Source: Thermoanaerobacteraceae bacterium (GTDB lineage: Bacteria > Bacillota > JADQBR01). From it: a stretch of 64,000 nt of DNA. The stretch covers positions 58,811-122,810 of the forward strand of contig JACDOG010000007.1 of the NCBI GenBank assembly GCA_017656305.1, given 5' to 3'. The notes beneath the pieces are model-generated. The model saw only the letters and a program-made list of their open reading frames with translations, did not search any database and was not told the DNA's origin. Made by a program: the position numbers and the translations under genes. Shown piece by piece: positions 24,555 to 34,790 of this stretch (the first letter of the stretch is position 1; every line of letters begins with the position of its first letter).

Positions 24555-26285
24555 CTATCCCGTTAATTCCCTGTTACCAATATTATCTTTTGCAAGGGGT
24601 AAATACAGGGTTACAACCGTACCCTCATTTTCCCTGCTCTTAATTACTATGTCTCCTCCATGACTGGCAACTATTCGCTGCGTCACTGACAGTCCCAGGC
24701 CGGTTCCCTCTTCCTTTGTCGTAAAGAACGGATTTAAGATATGCTGCAAATTCTCCTCAGGAATACCGTGCCCGGTATCCTCAATAGATATGCCTATCTT
24801 ATCGCCAACCGGCGCAAGACTAATATATATCTCTCCACCGTCCGGCATGGCTTCAAAGCTGTTAACCATGACATTGATAATCGCCTGCCGCAGCTGTTCC
24901 TTATCGGCATGCAGCTTGGGTAAATACCCGGGAATCTGCATCATTACCGAGATATCCTGTAGCCGGGCTTGACTTTCCAAAAAGTCGATGATTTCCTGCA
25001 AAAATTCCACTGCATCTATAACTTCCAATTGCGGTGCACTGGGCTTGGATAACAACAAAAACTCTCCAATCAAGTCACTGATTCGGGTAAGGTCAGCATC
25101 CATGTAGTTTAAATATTCTTTAATTTTAGGGTCATCAATATTTTCTTTAATTAAATGGCAAAAACCCTTAACAGACGTCAGCGGATTCCGCAATTCGTGG
25201 GCCAAACCTGCTGCCAGTTGCCCCACCAACGCCATTTTTTCCGCTCGCTTCTGCTGTTCCATCTTTTCCACTTTCAATTTATCCTTTTTGGCTTCCAAGT
25301 CAGCCATGGCTTGATCCAATAATTCTTCGGGGCTGGTACCGTCCTGCGGGCAGTAGGCCCGCCCCGTGACTATATTAAGCTTTTCTACGTTCAGTTTGTC
25401 GGCCACCCGAGCAACATCCAAATTAAAATGAGTGATAAAATGCTCAATTTCCTCGTCTGTCATACGGGTTAACACAGCAAACTGGTCCCCCGCGTAGCGA
25501 AAGGCCTGGTCCTCATCACCTAAAAAATTACACAAAACTCGTGCCGTATTTTCAATTAATTTATCGCCAGTCTTGTAACCATATTTGCTGTTAAAGTATT
25601 TGAGACTTCCCAGGTCTATGATCAATAAAGCAAAAGACTTGTTATTTTGATGCCATTCTTTTATCTTTTCTACCAAACAAGGCTGTAAACAGCTGTATCT
25701 AAGCAGCCGGGTCTGGTCATCAAACTTAATAAGCCTGTCAGTTTCCTGTCGCAGCTGGTTATAGCGTTCAATCAACTGAAAAATTAAAAGATACTTAAAA
25801 TACATGAGAAAAATTATCCCTGTGAGGTAAAACACCTGACCGCCCAGCATCAAGTCTGTCCTGTATGCCTCCCAAAGTGCTAGAAGCACCAACACCGTAG
25901 TATTGAGCACAAGAGACCAGCCGCCAAGAACCTGTCTCCCCGAAATGGAATAAGTACCTACCGGTATTAAATATAAAAATAAATAGGTACTATGATACCC
26001 TCCGGTTAATATGACAGTACAGTTTAGTAGGACAAATCCCGTAATAAAGGAGATTAGTTCCCAGATTGTTAGCTCCCGTTGCTGAAAAATAAAAAATTGA
26101 CTGGCTACAAACACTGCAGCCAAACCGGCAAGGGCAATCAGGAAAACAATGCTGCCAGCCTGCCAAACTGCCGGTCCTATCACTAGTCCAGCATATACAA
26201 CAAGAAACAGTCTCAGCTTCAATATTAATTTTCTGGGAGTCCAGGTGCAATGGTTAACACATTGTTTTTTGGAAATTTTGCTCAA
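24555..26285 (-). CDS. Membrane GGDEF-like/histidine kinase fusion
   Basis: 576 residues. About six membrane helices (residues 20-165) are followed by a GGDEF-type domain (about 185-335) whose signature is degenerate (RYAGDQFAVL), then HisKA with the phospho-acceptor in HELRNPLTSVKGF and a HATPase domain with NVMVNSFEAMPDGG, EDTGHGIP, TTKEEGTGLGLS. The kinase half is complete. The AGDQF motif argues against cyclase activity, so the GGDEF fold is probably a sensor or dimer module. I chose TTG because TTGGAGGA is six bases before it; an ATG 40 codons upstream lacks a site. No response regulator gene is adjacent. Confidence 0.83.
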   Translation of the reverse strand: MSKISKKQCVNHCTWTPRKLILKLRLFLVVYAGLVIGPAVWQAGSIVFLIALAGLAAVFVASQFFIFQQRELTIWELISFITGFVLLNCTVILTGGYHSTYLFLYLIPVGTYSISGRQVLGGWSLVLNTTVLVLLALWEAYRTDLMLGGQVFYLTGIIFLMYFKYLLIFQLIERYNQLRQETDRLIKFDDQTRLLRYSCLQPCLVEKIKEWHQNNKSFALLIIDLGSLKYFNSKYGYKTGDKLIENTARVLCNFLGDEDQAFRYAGDQFAVLTRMTDEEIEHFITHFNLDVARVADKLNVEKLNIVTGRAYCPQDGTSPEELLDQAMADLEAKKDKLKVEKMEQQKRAEKMALVGQLAAGLAHELRNPLTSVKGFCHLIKENIDDPKIKEYLNYMDADLTRISDLIGEFLLLSKPSAPQLEVIDAVEFLQEIIDFLESQARLQDISVMMQIPGYLPKLHADKEQLRQAIINVMVNSFEAMPDGGEIYISLAPVGDKIGISIEDTGHGIPEENLQHILNPFFTTKEEGTGLGLSVTQRIVASHGGDIVIKSRENEGTVVTLYLPLAKDNIGNRELTG

Positions 26286-26507
26286 TTTGGGTCCTCCAAG
26301 TTTTACGCGGTAAATTTCTATATCTTCTTTTCCACATTTTCCGATTTTTCCCTCTGATGAAAAATAGCTTTTTATGGAGATATACGTCGAATCCAGTAAT
26401 TCCACGCATTTTTGTCTAAAAAATGAATTTTCAACGAAAAATTGAAGCCTTTAAAAGGATTTAGTCATAATTGAGCGAACTGAAAAACGAAAGGAGTTGA
26501 AACTTGC

Positions 26508-27182
26508 ATGTCACCTCAAACAGTGCAACAGCTGGTCAATATCAAAGGAACACCTAACGGTCTGCTCATTTACTGTAACGGGCAGGCCGACCCGAAAGCA
26601 TTGGAAATAGATTTGCAAACCAAGTTGGAAGCAGGTAAAGGTTTTTTCAAAGGCGCCAAATACAGTATTTACGGCAAACCTCCTCTCGACCCAAGTACTC
26701 TGGATAAATTACATACTATCTGTACAGAGCACGGGCTCACCCCGGCAGAAGCAGAAATTACACCACCACAACAGGCCGTCAAACCCCGGCCAAAGGTTAA
26801 GACAAGCAAAACCACCGGCCGCAGGCAACACAGTGAAAACGAACAAACTCACCTGCTGCAGAGAAGCTTACGTTCAGGTACCAAAGAAACCTACGAAGGT
26901 AATGTGGTAATTCTCGGCGACGTCAATCCCGGCGCGGAAATCAGGGCCACCGGAGACATCCTGGTCATGGGCGCCCTGAGAGGAGTAGCACACGCCGGCT
27001 GCAACGGAAATATCAATGCCGTAATTGTGGCTTACAAGCTCCATCCCAGCCAGTTACGCATCGCCAACAAAATCGCCCGCTCGCCGGAGGGCCTGGCCGA
27101 GCGCCCCTACCCGGAACTGGCCTATGCCACAGAAGAAGACGGAATTATCATTGAGAAGTATAACCCTAATAAACGGCGGTAA
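26508..27182 (+). CDS. minC: Septum site-determining protein MinC
   Basis: 224 residues: an N-terminal MinC domain (about 8-80), a Pro/Lys/Thr linker, and the C-terminal beta-helix with YEGNVVILGDVNPGAEIRATGDILVMGALRG, written here in part, and a final KLHPSQLRIANKIARSP segment. It inhibits FtsZ polymerisation at the poles with MinD. ATG start behind AAAGGAG. MinD and MinE are not next to it, so minC is an orphan in this window. Confidence 0.9.
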   Translation: MSPQTVQQLVNIKGTPNGLLIYCNGQADPKALEIDLQTKLEAGKGFFKGAKYSIYGKPPLDPSTLDKLHTICTEHGLTPAEAEITPPQQAVKPRPKVKTSKTTGRRQHSENEQTHLLQRSLRSGTKETYEGNVVILGDVNPGAEIRATGDILVMGALRGVAHAGCNGNINAVIVAYKLHPSQLRIANKIARSPEGLAERPYPELAYATEEDGIIIEKYNPNKRR

Positions 27183-27187
27183 ATTTA

Positions 27188-27209
27188 GGCGCACCCAAAG
27201 GTGCGCCTC
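27188..27209. terminator. Bidirectional hairpin between minC and the cytochrome gene
   Basis: AGGCGCACC pairs with GGTGCGCCT across a CAAA loop, between convergent genes. Confidence 0.65.
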
Positions 27210-27229
27210 ATACGTTATTTATTTTGCAA

Positions 27230-29152
27230 TCATTTTGAAAAAACCGCCTGGTTTTTTCTCAGGCTATGATTGGGAAAAGGTTTAGCCTCTTCATGACAGA
27301 AACCGCACAATTGGGTAAATTCTTGGCGCAGTTGGTAAAGGTGCATGGTCGAGTGAGAGGTATGGCAGGTGTTACAGGACAGTACTTCACTTTGATAATG
27401 CTCACTCTTAACAAATTGGGAGTAAATTTCATTATGGCAAGCACCGCACTGTTCCGCCTGCTCCTTTATGGTTAAATCGGCAGTCGGTTTAAGTATATTG
27501 CTATCATCAGGCAAACGCAGGTGATTTCCTCCCTGGCCGTGACACTCCTCGCAGCCCATGTCTTTAACAGTGAAATGTTTGGTTTGATTATAAAACTTAT
27601 AGCTTTTATGACAGTTGAGACATTCTTCATTTTCCAGGCTTCCCGTGGTATACCCGCCGCCGCTGGTATAGATGCCTGCGGGCAGCCTTGGTGAGTTTAG
27701 AAGCTCTGCTTCCATTCCCGAATTCGCCAAATACCCTTCGTTAGCCTTACCCATCTGATGACACGCTTCACAGACTCCCATATTAGGCAACCTTTTTAAA
27801 GCAGACGAGCCGGACAACTCCCTTATGGTCTCGCCGACAAAACTGCCGTAGCCGCCCCACTGTACCCATCCGATGTAGCTGCAACTGCCGATGGTATTTT
27901 CCCAGTATTCCCGGTTAGTGCCATGCGCTAAATGACACGTCAAACAGGTAATCTTATTATTCTCCAGTTTCAACCATTGAGAGCGCCTGTAACCGTTTCC
28001 GATTCCTTCCGGTTTGCTTTTATTTATGTCGTAATAGACGCCAACCGCATGCCGGTAGGCTTTGGAATACGTTCCTACCATGTGGTCAGAGCCAGGGTGT
28101 TTTTCACCCACAGTATTGTAATCGGTATGACAGGCACCGCAGAACTCATTGATACCCCGCCGGTGAATTACCAGCTCATCTTCAGTTAGATAATTTTCTA
28201 TTTCCATTTCCACCTTCAATGCTGGTACAAACGAGGCATACAGGTTTTCACCGGACCTTAACACTCCCGGTTCCGGGAAAATACGGGTGTATCCCTTACT
28301 GTTATCTGGAACATAGTCCGCCCAGGTTAGTTCTTCTACTTTGCTCCTACTCTCACCCTTGTAAATCCGCACTTCGTAGGGGTATCCGAATATCATCTGC
28401 AGCCGCTCCCCGCCGTTTTTGGCAACATATGCTCCATTTTCATAAGTCAACTTCAATTTGGTTCGTTTTTCATTGAGTGTCTGGACAAAATTGGGATCAG
28501 GATGCAGCACCCGGGCATTACCGCCCTGGCCGTGCGGGCTGTGACAGCTGGTACAGGTGAACGGCGCATCCCACTGGTACAGTTTTTCACCTCTACGGGT
28601 GAGACCGGTCTTTCTACCCCGCCGGTAACCGCCTGGAGCTGCAGAGATTTTAATAGTGCCGGTTATATGGTGATTGGAACGGTCCCGAGACATACCGGTA
28701 CCAAATGCACCGCCAAAGGCGGGGGCGGAACCGTGTTCAGTAATTATTTTTCCCTCTATGACGTTGTAGGTGGTAGTTACCGTGCCATCGTGACAGGCCA
28801 TGCAGGTATCATAAACGGTATACCACTGTAAAAGGCTGGAACCAACAGCCGTGTGAATAGAATGACAGGAAGCACAGGCATCAGTATCCTTCGAGTAGTT
28901 GCTGTGCAGGCGGTAGTTGGCAGGTTCTAACTCGTTGGGCAGATATATTTCAAAGGGATAATAATTTACGCCGTCCGCTTGAAATTTCTCCCCAGGTTTT
29001 AGTTTCCGCAGGTTTCCATAAGTTTGGAGCACCGTAGTTGGCACATAAAAGTACTCATCAGCGGAAATGAGCTTGTACTGGGCAGCAAAGGCATGGGATG
29101 TCGCCAGCTGAAACAGCAACAACAACAGCCCGGTTTTCAACCACTTTCTCAT
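27230..29152 (-). CDS. Exported 11-haem cytochrome c
   Basis: 640 residues. A signal peptide ends near SHAFA (residue 23). Eleven CXXCH motifs occur: CASCH, CMACH, CTSCH, CGACH, CLTCH, CEACH, CLNCH, CEECH, CGACH, CNTCH, CGFCH, several followed by a second His two or three residues on (doubled CXXCH style). There is no C-terminal anchor. Such proteins carry electrons outside the membrane, to metals, respiratory reductases or between cells. No cytochrome maturation or porin gene is adjacent. I chose ATG (MRKWLKTG), nine bases after a GGGG site. Confidence 0.9.
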   Translation of the reverse strand: MRKWLKTGLLLLLFQLATSHAFAAQYKLISADEYFYVPTTVLQTYGNLRKLKPGEKFQADGVNYYPFEIYLPNELEPANYRLHSNYSKDTDACASCHSIHTAVGSSLLQWYTVYDTCMACHDGTVTTTYNVIEGKIITEHGSAPAFGGAFGTGMSRDRSNHHITGTIKISAAPGGYRRGRKTGLTRRGEKLYQWDAPFTCTSCHSPHGQGGNARVLHPDPNFVQTLNEKRTKLKLTYENGAYVAKNGGERLQMIFGYPYEVRIYKGESRSKVEELTWADYVPDNSKGYTRIFPEPGVLRSGENLYASFVPALKVEMEIENYLTEDELVIHRRGINEFCGACHTDYNTVGEKHPGSDHMVGTYSKAYRHAVGVYYDINKSKPEGIGNGYRRSQWLKLENNKITCLTCHLAHGTNREYWENTIGSCSYIGWVQWGGYGSFVGETIRELSGSSALKRLPNMGVCEACHQMGKANEGYLANSGMEAELLNSPRLPAGIYTSGGGYTTGSLENEECLNCHKSYKFYNQTKHFTVKDMGCEECHGQGGNHLRLPDDSNILKPTADLTIKEQAEQCGACHNEIYSQFVKSEHYQSEVLSCNTCHTSHSTMHLYQLRQEFTQLCGFCHEEAKPFPNHSLRKNQAVFSK

Positions 29153-29359
29153 GGCCACCATCCCCACCCCTAACAACGTAATTCTTGCAGCATTGCCAGT
29201 TATTCCGGCTTTTTCTTAGTTTGTCTCTCTTTAAACCAATTATTCCCATCAAACTGCAGCTGTTCCACATTTTTATACCGTTGTCTATTTTATCCTTATT
29301 TGATCGGGGGATGTCCTAGAACCGAACCGCTATTTGACAAAATTTTCTAGCGGAAAGAC

Positions 29360-29390
29360 AAAAAAATATCGGTAGCCGTTGGCTGCCGAT
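29360..29390 (-). terminator. Intrinsic terminator of the 118-residue gene
   Basis: ATCGGCAGCC pairs with GGCTACCGAT and is followed on the minus strand by ATTTTTT. Confidence 0.8.
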
Positions 29391-29402
29391 AAACCCGCTT
29401 AT

Positions 29403-29759
29403 TTATTTAATGCGTTTTACGGCATTGGGTAGAAATTTCCTAATCCTGGTCAGGCCATGTTTCACGATACCCTCTTTCTCTTCGGATACCGCCACTAAAA
29501 TAGGCTGTCCTTTGACTTCCACAGGCTCGATAATTAACTGGCCGGGTTCAAAGATAATTTCTTTTACCTCATCGAGAGACAACTTGTCACAACCAATAGA
29601 CAACCATTTCTTCCGCAGCACATATAATGCCTGGTTTGTTAGGACCAGTGCCGATTTGGGAGACAACTGTAAAGAGAGTTTGGTCAGTTCATTCATGGAT
29701 ACGTGCCTGTTGAGTTCCTGTTTGAACTTGGGAGACAGTTGTTCCAGCAATTCCAGCAT
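29403..29759 (-). CDS. Hypothetical protein, possible PH-like fold
   Basis: 118 residues, cytoplasmic. The middle reads like a bacterial PH-type domain (ALVLTNQALYVLRKKW, then LDEVKEIIFEPG), and the C-terminus is basic (RIRKFLPNAVKRIK). I cannot assign it to a family with confidence. ATG start behind GGGAGGG. Single gene between two terminators. Confidence 0.6.
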   Translation of the reverse strand: MLELLEQLSPKFKQELNRHVSMNELTKLSLQLSPKSALVLTNQALYVLRKKWLSIGCDKLSLDEVKEIIFEPGQLIIEPVEVKGQPILVAVSEEKEGIVKHGLTRIRKFLPNAVKRIK

Positions 29760-29835
29760 GAAATACCCTCCCTGGTTGCTCTTAACTACAGATTCCCCGT
29801 TATAAATAAATATCCTGCAAGATTTGTATTAGAAC

Positions 29836-29862
29836 AAGAAAAAGCCCTTGAAATGGGCTTTT
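29836..29862 (-). terminator. Intrinsic terminator after the carboxyltransferase gene
   Basis: AAAAGCCC pairs with GGGCTTTT across seven bases and is followed on the minus strand by TTCTTG; it begins within the stop codon. Confidence 0.7.
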
Positions 29863-31273
29863 AAACAGGATGGTAAGGGGTTTCGCCGTTCTTGGGTCCT
29901 TCTTTGGCAATTTGGAAGTCCACCCTGGTTTTTTTCGACATTCTCTCCTCCAGGAACTTTTCCGCAACCTGGGGGAAGATTGCATAGGAAATAATATCTT
30001 CTTCCTTTTCCATGTAATGACCAATTTCCTTTTTGGCCTTTTCCAGCTCCGGTTCCAGATAGTCCGCCGGACGACCCTCGATAGGTTTTTCATCGCCAAT
30101 AATCTTCTGGCGCACTTCCGGGTCTACCTCTGCTGGCGGGCGCCCGTAAAGGCCGCGCATGTAGTTCTTCACTTCGTTGGTAACCATCTTATAGCGCTCG
30201 CCGGCCAGCACATTTAACACCGCCTGCGTTCCCACAATCTGGCTGGACGGCGTTACCAGAGGCGGGTAGCCAAAATCTTTACGCACCCGTGGCACCTCGG
30301 CCAGTACCTCGGGTAACTTATCCAGCGCGTCCTGCTGTGCTAGCTGCGAGTAGAAGTTAGAGAGCATACCGCCCGGGATTTGATACAGCAGCACGTTGGT
30401 ATCAACTGTGTTTCCGGCCACGTCAAACTCCTTGTACTCCTGTCTCACTTCTTTAAAATACTCCGCTATCTCCGACAGCAAGTCCAGGTCCAAACCGGTA
30501 TCCCATTGGGTCTCCTTCAACGTGGCTACTATGGGCTCTGTAGCCGGTTGGGAAGTACCCATGGATAAGGAGGAGATAGCCGTGTCCACCACGTCCACCC
30601 CGGCTTCAATGGCTTTCAGGTAGGTCATGGAGGCCATCCCGCTGGTATAATGACAGTGCAGTTGAATGGGTATATCCAGTTTTTCTTTTAAGCGTTTTAC
30701 CAAATCGTACCCGTGCATGGGAGTGAGAATACCGGCCATGTCTTTGATACACAGGGAATCTGCTCCCAATTCCTGCAGCTCCAGGGCCTTCTGAACATAG
30801 TGGTCAATGTCATGGACAGGACTGGTCGTGTAGGAGATGGTTGCCTGTACATGACCTCCCACAGCTTTGGCTACTTCAATGGCTTTCTGCATATTGCGCA
30901 CATCATTTAAGGCGTCAAAAATACGAAAGATATCTATCCCGTTTTCCTTAGCCTTAGTAATAAAGGCTTCGACAACATCATCGGCATAATGGCGGTAACC
31001 CACCAAATTTTGTCCCCTAAGCAGCATCTGCAGCTTGGTGTTTTTCAGTACCTCACGCAGTTTCCGCAGGCGCTCCCACGGGTCCTCGTTGAGGAAGCGC
31101 ATGCAGCTGTCAAAAGTTGCGCCGCCCCATACTTCCATGGAATGAAAGCCTACCTGATCCATTTTTTCAGCAATGGGCAGCATGTGCTCAATCCGCATTC
31201 TGGTCGCCAGTAATGACTGGTGTGCATCGCGAAAAGTAGTATCCGTTATACCTACCGGTCGTTTTTCTGACAT
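29861..31273 (-). CDS. Pyruvate carboxylase subunit B / oxaloacetate decarboxylase alpha, carboxyltransferase
   Basis: 470 residues: an HMGL-like TIM barrel with DTTFRDAHQSLLATRMR at the start, the carboxylated lysine region LCIKDMAGILTP and QLHCHYTSGMA metal ligands, then the PYC/OADA conserved domain up to the C-terminus. There is no biotinyl lysine (MKM) domain, so it needs a separate biotin carrier and biotin carboxylase or beta subunit, not encoded here. It links pyruvate and oxaloacetate. I chose the ATG behind GGAGGTG; the longer frame adds five codons. Pyruvate kinase lies next upstream. Confidence 0.87.
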   Translation of the reverse strand: MSEKRPVGITDTTFRDAHQSLLATRMRIEHMLPIAEKMDQVGFHSMEVWGGATFDSCMRFLNEDPWERLRKLREVLKNTKLQMLLRGQNLVGYRHYADDVVEAFITKAKENGIDIFRIFDALNDVRNMQKAIEVAKAVGGHVQATISYTTSPVHDIDHYVQKALELQELGADSLCIKDMAGILTPMHGYDLVKRLKEKLDIPIQLHCHYTSGMASMTYLKAIEAGVDVVDTAISSLSMGTSQPATEPIVATLKETQWDTGLDLDLLSEIAEYFKEVRQEYKEFDVAGNTVDTNVLLYQIPGGMLSNFYSQLAQQDALDKLPEVLAEVPRVRKDFGYPPLVTPSSQIVGTQAVLNVLAGERYKMVTNEVKNYMRGLYGRPPAEVDPEVRQKIIGDEKPIEGRPADYLEPELEKAKKEIGHYMEKEEDIISYAIFPQVAEKFLEERMSKKTRVDFQIAKEGPKNGETPYHPV

Positions 31274-31436
31274 AATCTTCACCTCCACATAAGCTTATCA
31301 TACCTGCTGCCTGTCTTGTCAACATACTATCCGGGCGCGGTAACCCCTCTAGTAATAACTAATGTATATTCAATGCCACCCGGCTCAGTACCTTCCCGAA
31401 TTGAATATGAATACAAGATACATTTTTTATAAATAA

Positions 31437-31466
31437 AGAGGAATACCCATTAAAGAGTATTCCGAA
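31437..31466 (-). terminator. Probable terminator after pyk
   Basis: GGAATAC pairs with GTATTCC across a ten-base loop and is followed on the minus strand by CTCTTTATTT. Confidence 0.5.
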
Positions 31467-31498
31467 CTACGGTGACAAGTTGCCATAAATATTTTATG

Positions 31499-33241
31499 CT
31501 AGAGAACTTTAGTGATACCTTTGTATATCAACCCGCGAATGCTGTCTACAGTAACTGTTGTGCCGTCAGTTAAAATTCTGGTGGCATCCTTCACTCCGAC
31601 AACCACAGGCAGTTTAAAATTAAGCCCCACAATAGCTGCATGTGAGGTCAGTCCGCCTTCCTCCGTAATCACCGCAGCTGCTTTTTCAATGGCCGGTACA
31701 TAATCCCCGTAAGTACTAACTGCCACAAGGATATCGCCTTCCTGTACCTTTTCCACCGCTTCTTCGCCAGAATGAACCACTTTCACTGTGCCGGTAGCCA
31801 CATGATTACCGACACCGGTACCCTGCGCCAGAATCTCGCCTACCACATGAACTTTTAACAGATTTGTCGTTCCAGGTACGCCAACGGGTAGTCCTGCGGT
31901 GATGACAACCATGTCACCGCAGGCAATCAAACCGTTGCCCAAAGCTGCTGCCACTGCCGCATTAAGCATCTCGTCAGTGCCTTCCGTTTCTGCCACCTGT
32001 ACCGGGTTGACACCCCAGACCAGCGACAACTTGCGCAGTACCTCTACATGGGGACTGGCAGCAATAATCGGCGCCATAGGCCGGTATTTGGATACCATGC
32101 GCGCCGTTGACCCGGATTCAGTAGGTGTAATGATAGCCGCGGCATCCAGCTCCCGGGAAATGGTGCAGCTGGCGTGACTGATAGCATCAGTAACAGACGG
32201 CGCCGCCTCTGCCTGTCTTTCTTTAATTTTTTCCCTGAATTCCACGGATTGCTCCATACGTTCGGCAATGCGGTGCATGGTAGCCACTGCTTCCACGGGA
32301 TATTTTCCGGCAGCAGTTTCTCCCGACAGCATAATGGCATCCGTACCATCAAAAATGGCGTTTGCCACATCACTGGCTTCTGCCCTGGTAGGCCGGGGAT
32401 TATTGATCATGGAATCCAGCATCTGTGTAGCCGTAATCACCGGTTTGCCGGCTGCATTGCATTTCTTGATTATTTCCTTTTGCACCAGGGGAACTTCTTC
32501 TGACAGGATTTCCACACCCAGGTCCCCGCGGGCCACCATGATACCATCTGCCACCTGCAGTATTTCGTCGATATTGCTGACGGCAGCCTGGGTCTCTATT
32601 TTCGCAATAATATCTATATCAGCATGGTGTTCTTCCAAAATACGTCGAATTTCTAAAATATCTGATGCCCGGCGTATGAATGAAGCAGCAATAAAATCCA
32701 CCTTATGTTCAATGCCAAATTTAATGTCGGAGATATCCTTATCCGTTACTGCCGGCAGTTCTAGGAAAACACCGGGCACGTTCACTCCTTTATTGCTTTT
32801 TAAAACCCCACCGTTTAGTACCCGGCATTTTATGGTAGTGTCGGTGGTGTCCAGCACTTCCAGTGCAATAAGCCCGTCATCCAGCAAAATTTGGTTACCC
32901 CTGTCTACATCATGGGGCAATCCCGCATATGTAACCGGAATGGTATCAGCACCGGACACGGTAGACAGCACTACTTCCTGGTCTTTTTTCAAGGTTATTT
33001 CCCCGCCGGGCAGTTCCCCGACCCGAACTTCGGGACCTTTAGTATCCAGCATAATCCCGATGTGCTTGTTTAATCTACCAGCTATCCTGCGAATGGCAGC
33101 TATTCTCTGCTCATGTTCCTCATATGTGCCATGCGAAAAATTTAGCCGGGCGACATTCATGCCATACTTGATTAATTTTTCCAACATGTCTGCCGTATCA
33201 CTGGCCGGGCCAATGGTAGCCACTATTTTGGTACGCCGCAT
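31499..33241 (-). CDS. pyk: Pyruvate kinase with C-terminal PEP-utilising domain
   Basis: 580 residues, about 110 longer than the basic enzyme. The barrel has TKIVATIGPAS, LDTKGPEVR, DIIAKIETQAAV and VARGDLGVE with TATQMLDSM. The extra C-terminal PEP-utiliser mobile domain contains the TSHAAIVG signature, as in Bacillus and Clostridium pyruvate kinases. Converts PEP and ADP to pyruvate and ATP. I chose ATG (MRRTKIV) preceded by AAAGGGGG. It follows pfkA by 33 bases as an operon. Confidence 0.95.
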   Translation of the reverse strand: MRRTKIVATIGPASDTADMLEKLIKYGMNVARLNFSHGTYEEHEQRIAAIRRIAGRLNKHIGIMLDTKGPEVRVGELPGGEITLKKDQEVVLSTVSGADTIPVTYAGLPHDVDRGNQILLDDGLIALEVLDTTDTTIKCRVLNGGVLKSNKGVNVPGVFLELPAVTDKDISDIKFGIEHKVDFIAASFIRRASDILEIRRILEEHHADIDIIAKIETQAAVSNIDEILQVADGIMVARGDLGVEILSEEVPLVQKEIIKKCNAAGKPVITATQMLDSMINNPRPTRAEASDVANAIFDGTDAIMLSGETAAGKYPVEAVATMHRIAERMEQSVEFREKIKERQAEAAPSVTDAISHASCTISRELDAAAIITPTESGSTARMVSKYRPMAPIIAASPHVEVLRKLSLVWGVNPVQVAETEGTDEMLNAAVAAALGNGLIACGDMVVITAGLPVGVPGTTNLLKVHVVGEILAQGTGVGNHVATGTVKVVHSGEEAVEKVQEGDILVAVSTYGDYVPAIEKAAAVITEEGGLTSHAAIVGLNFKLPVVVGVKDATRILTDGTTVTVDSIRGLIYKGITKVL

Positions 33242-33274
33242 AGCATTTCCCCCTTTAACTGCCAAAACCTTTTC

Positions 33275-34246
<972 letters not shown>

Positions 34247-34276
34247 TTAAAAAATAAAACAGATTAGCCAACATAG

Positions 34277-34471
34277 CTATATATATTCATTGATTATTTC
34301 GCTAGCTTCCTCAGCTTCACTCTCAGGAACCAGTATCTCAACCGACCCGGACTCACTTATGGACGCTGAGCCCGCAGCCCGAAGCGTCACCAGCAAGCCT
34401 TCCTGGGCAAGTTTCTCCCGCAGCTTTTCCGCCAGGGATGCGTTAGGCGCAATATAGACTACCGTCCACAT
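34277..34471 (-). CDS. Small DUF2007-like protein
   Basis: 64 residues starting MWTVVYIAPNASLAEKL, with alternating strand-helix-strand pattern ending SEAEEASEIINEYI. The fold pattern and length resemble the DUF2007 / putative signal-transducing family, but the match is by eye. ATG is preceded by AAAGGAGG; an ATG-less longer frame was rejected. It precedes pfkA by 42 bases and follows mtrB, so it probably shares their transcript. Confidence 0.6.
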   Translation of the reverse strand: MWTVVYIAPNASLAEKLREKLAQEGLLVTLRAAGSASISESGSVEILVPESEAEEASEIINEYI

Positions 34472-34513
34472 ACATGAAGCCTCCTTTAGTCTGCCGAAAA
34501 TCAAGCAACGCTT

Positions 34514-34744
34514 TCATTCGCCGGTTTCTACCTGGCCGTGTTTTGTTAACACCTTTGCCCTGCCGCGAATTTTAATTGCCGAAGTATGCTCGGTAAACTG
34601 GGCTATCATCACTTCTCCCTTATCCAATTTTTCGGTGTGATGAAATTTAGTGGCCTGTCCCCTGGTTAACCCTATAATAGTCACTCCGTTTTCCAGTGCT
34701 TTGACCACCACGTAATCTCCCTGAATTTCATTATTGTTAATCAT
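34514..34744 (-). CDS. mtrB: Trp RNA-binding attenuation protein (TRAP)
   Basis: 76 residues. [21 protein letters not shown], quoted here as [17 protein letters not shown], and [20 protein letters not shown] are near-identical to Bacillus TRAP. The Lys-Lys-Arg RNA-contact set and the Thr and His residues of the tryptophan pocket are present. The protein forms an 11-subunit ring that, with tryptophan, wraps RNA carrying spaced GAG/UAG triplets. A matching triplet array precedes pabA at 53204-53266. ATG start behind AGGTGA. Not adjacent to folE (mtrA), unlike Bacillus. Confidence 0.95.
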   Translation of the reverse strand: MINNNEIQGDYVVVKALENGVTIIGLTRGQATKFHHTEKLDKGEVMIAQFTEHTSAIKIRGRAKVLTKHGQVETGE

Positions 34745-34790
34745 ATTGTCACCTCACTTGCCAAGCATATTATACCTATAAATTGATCAT

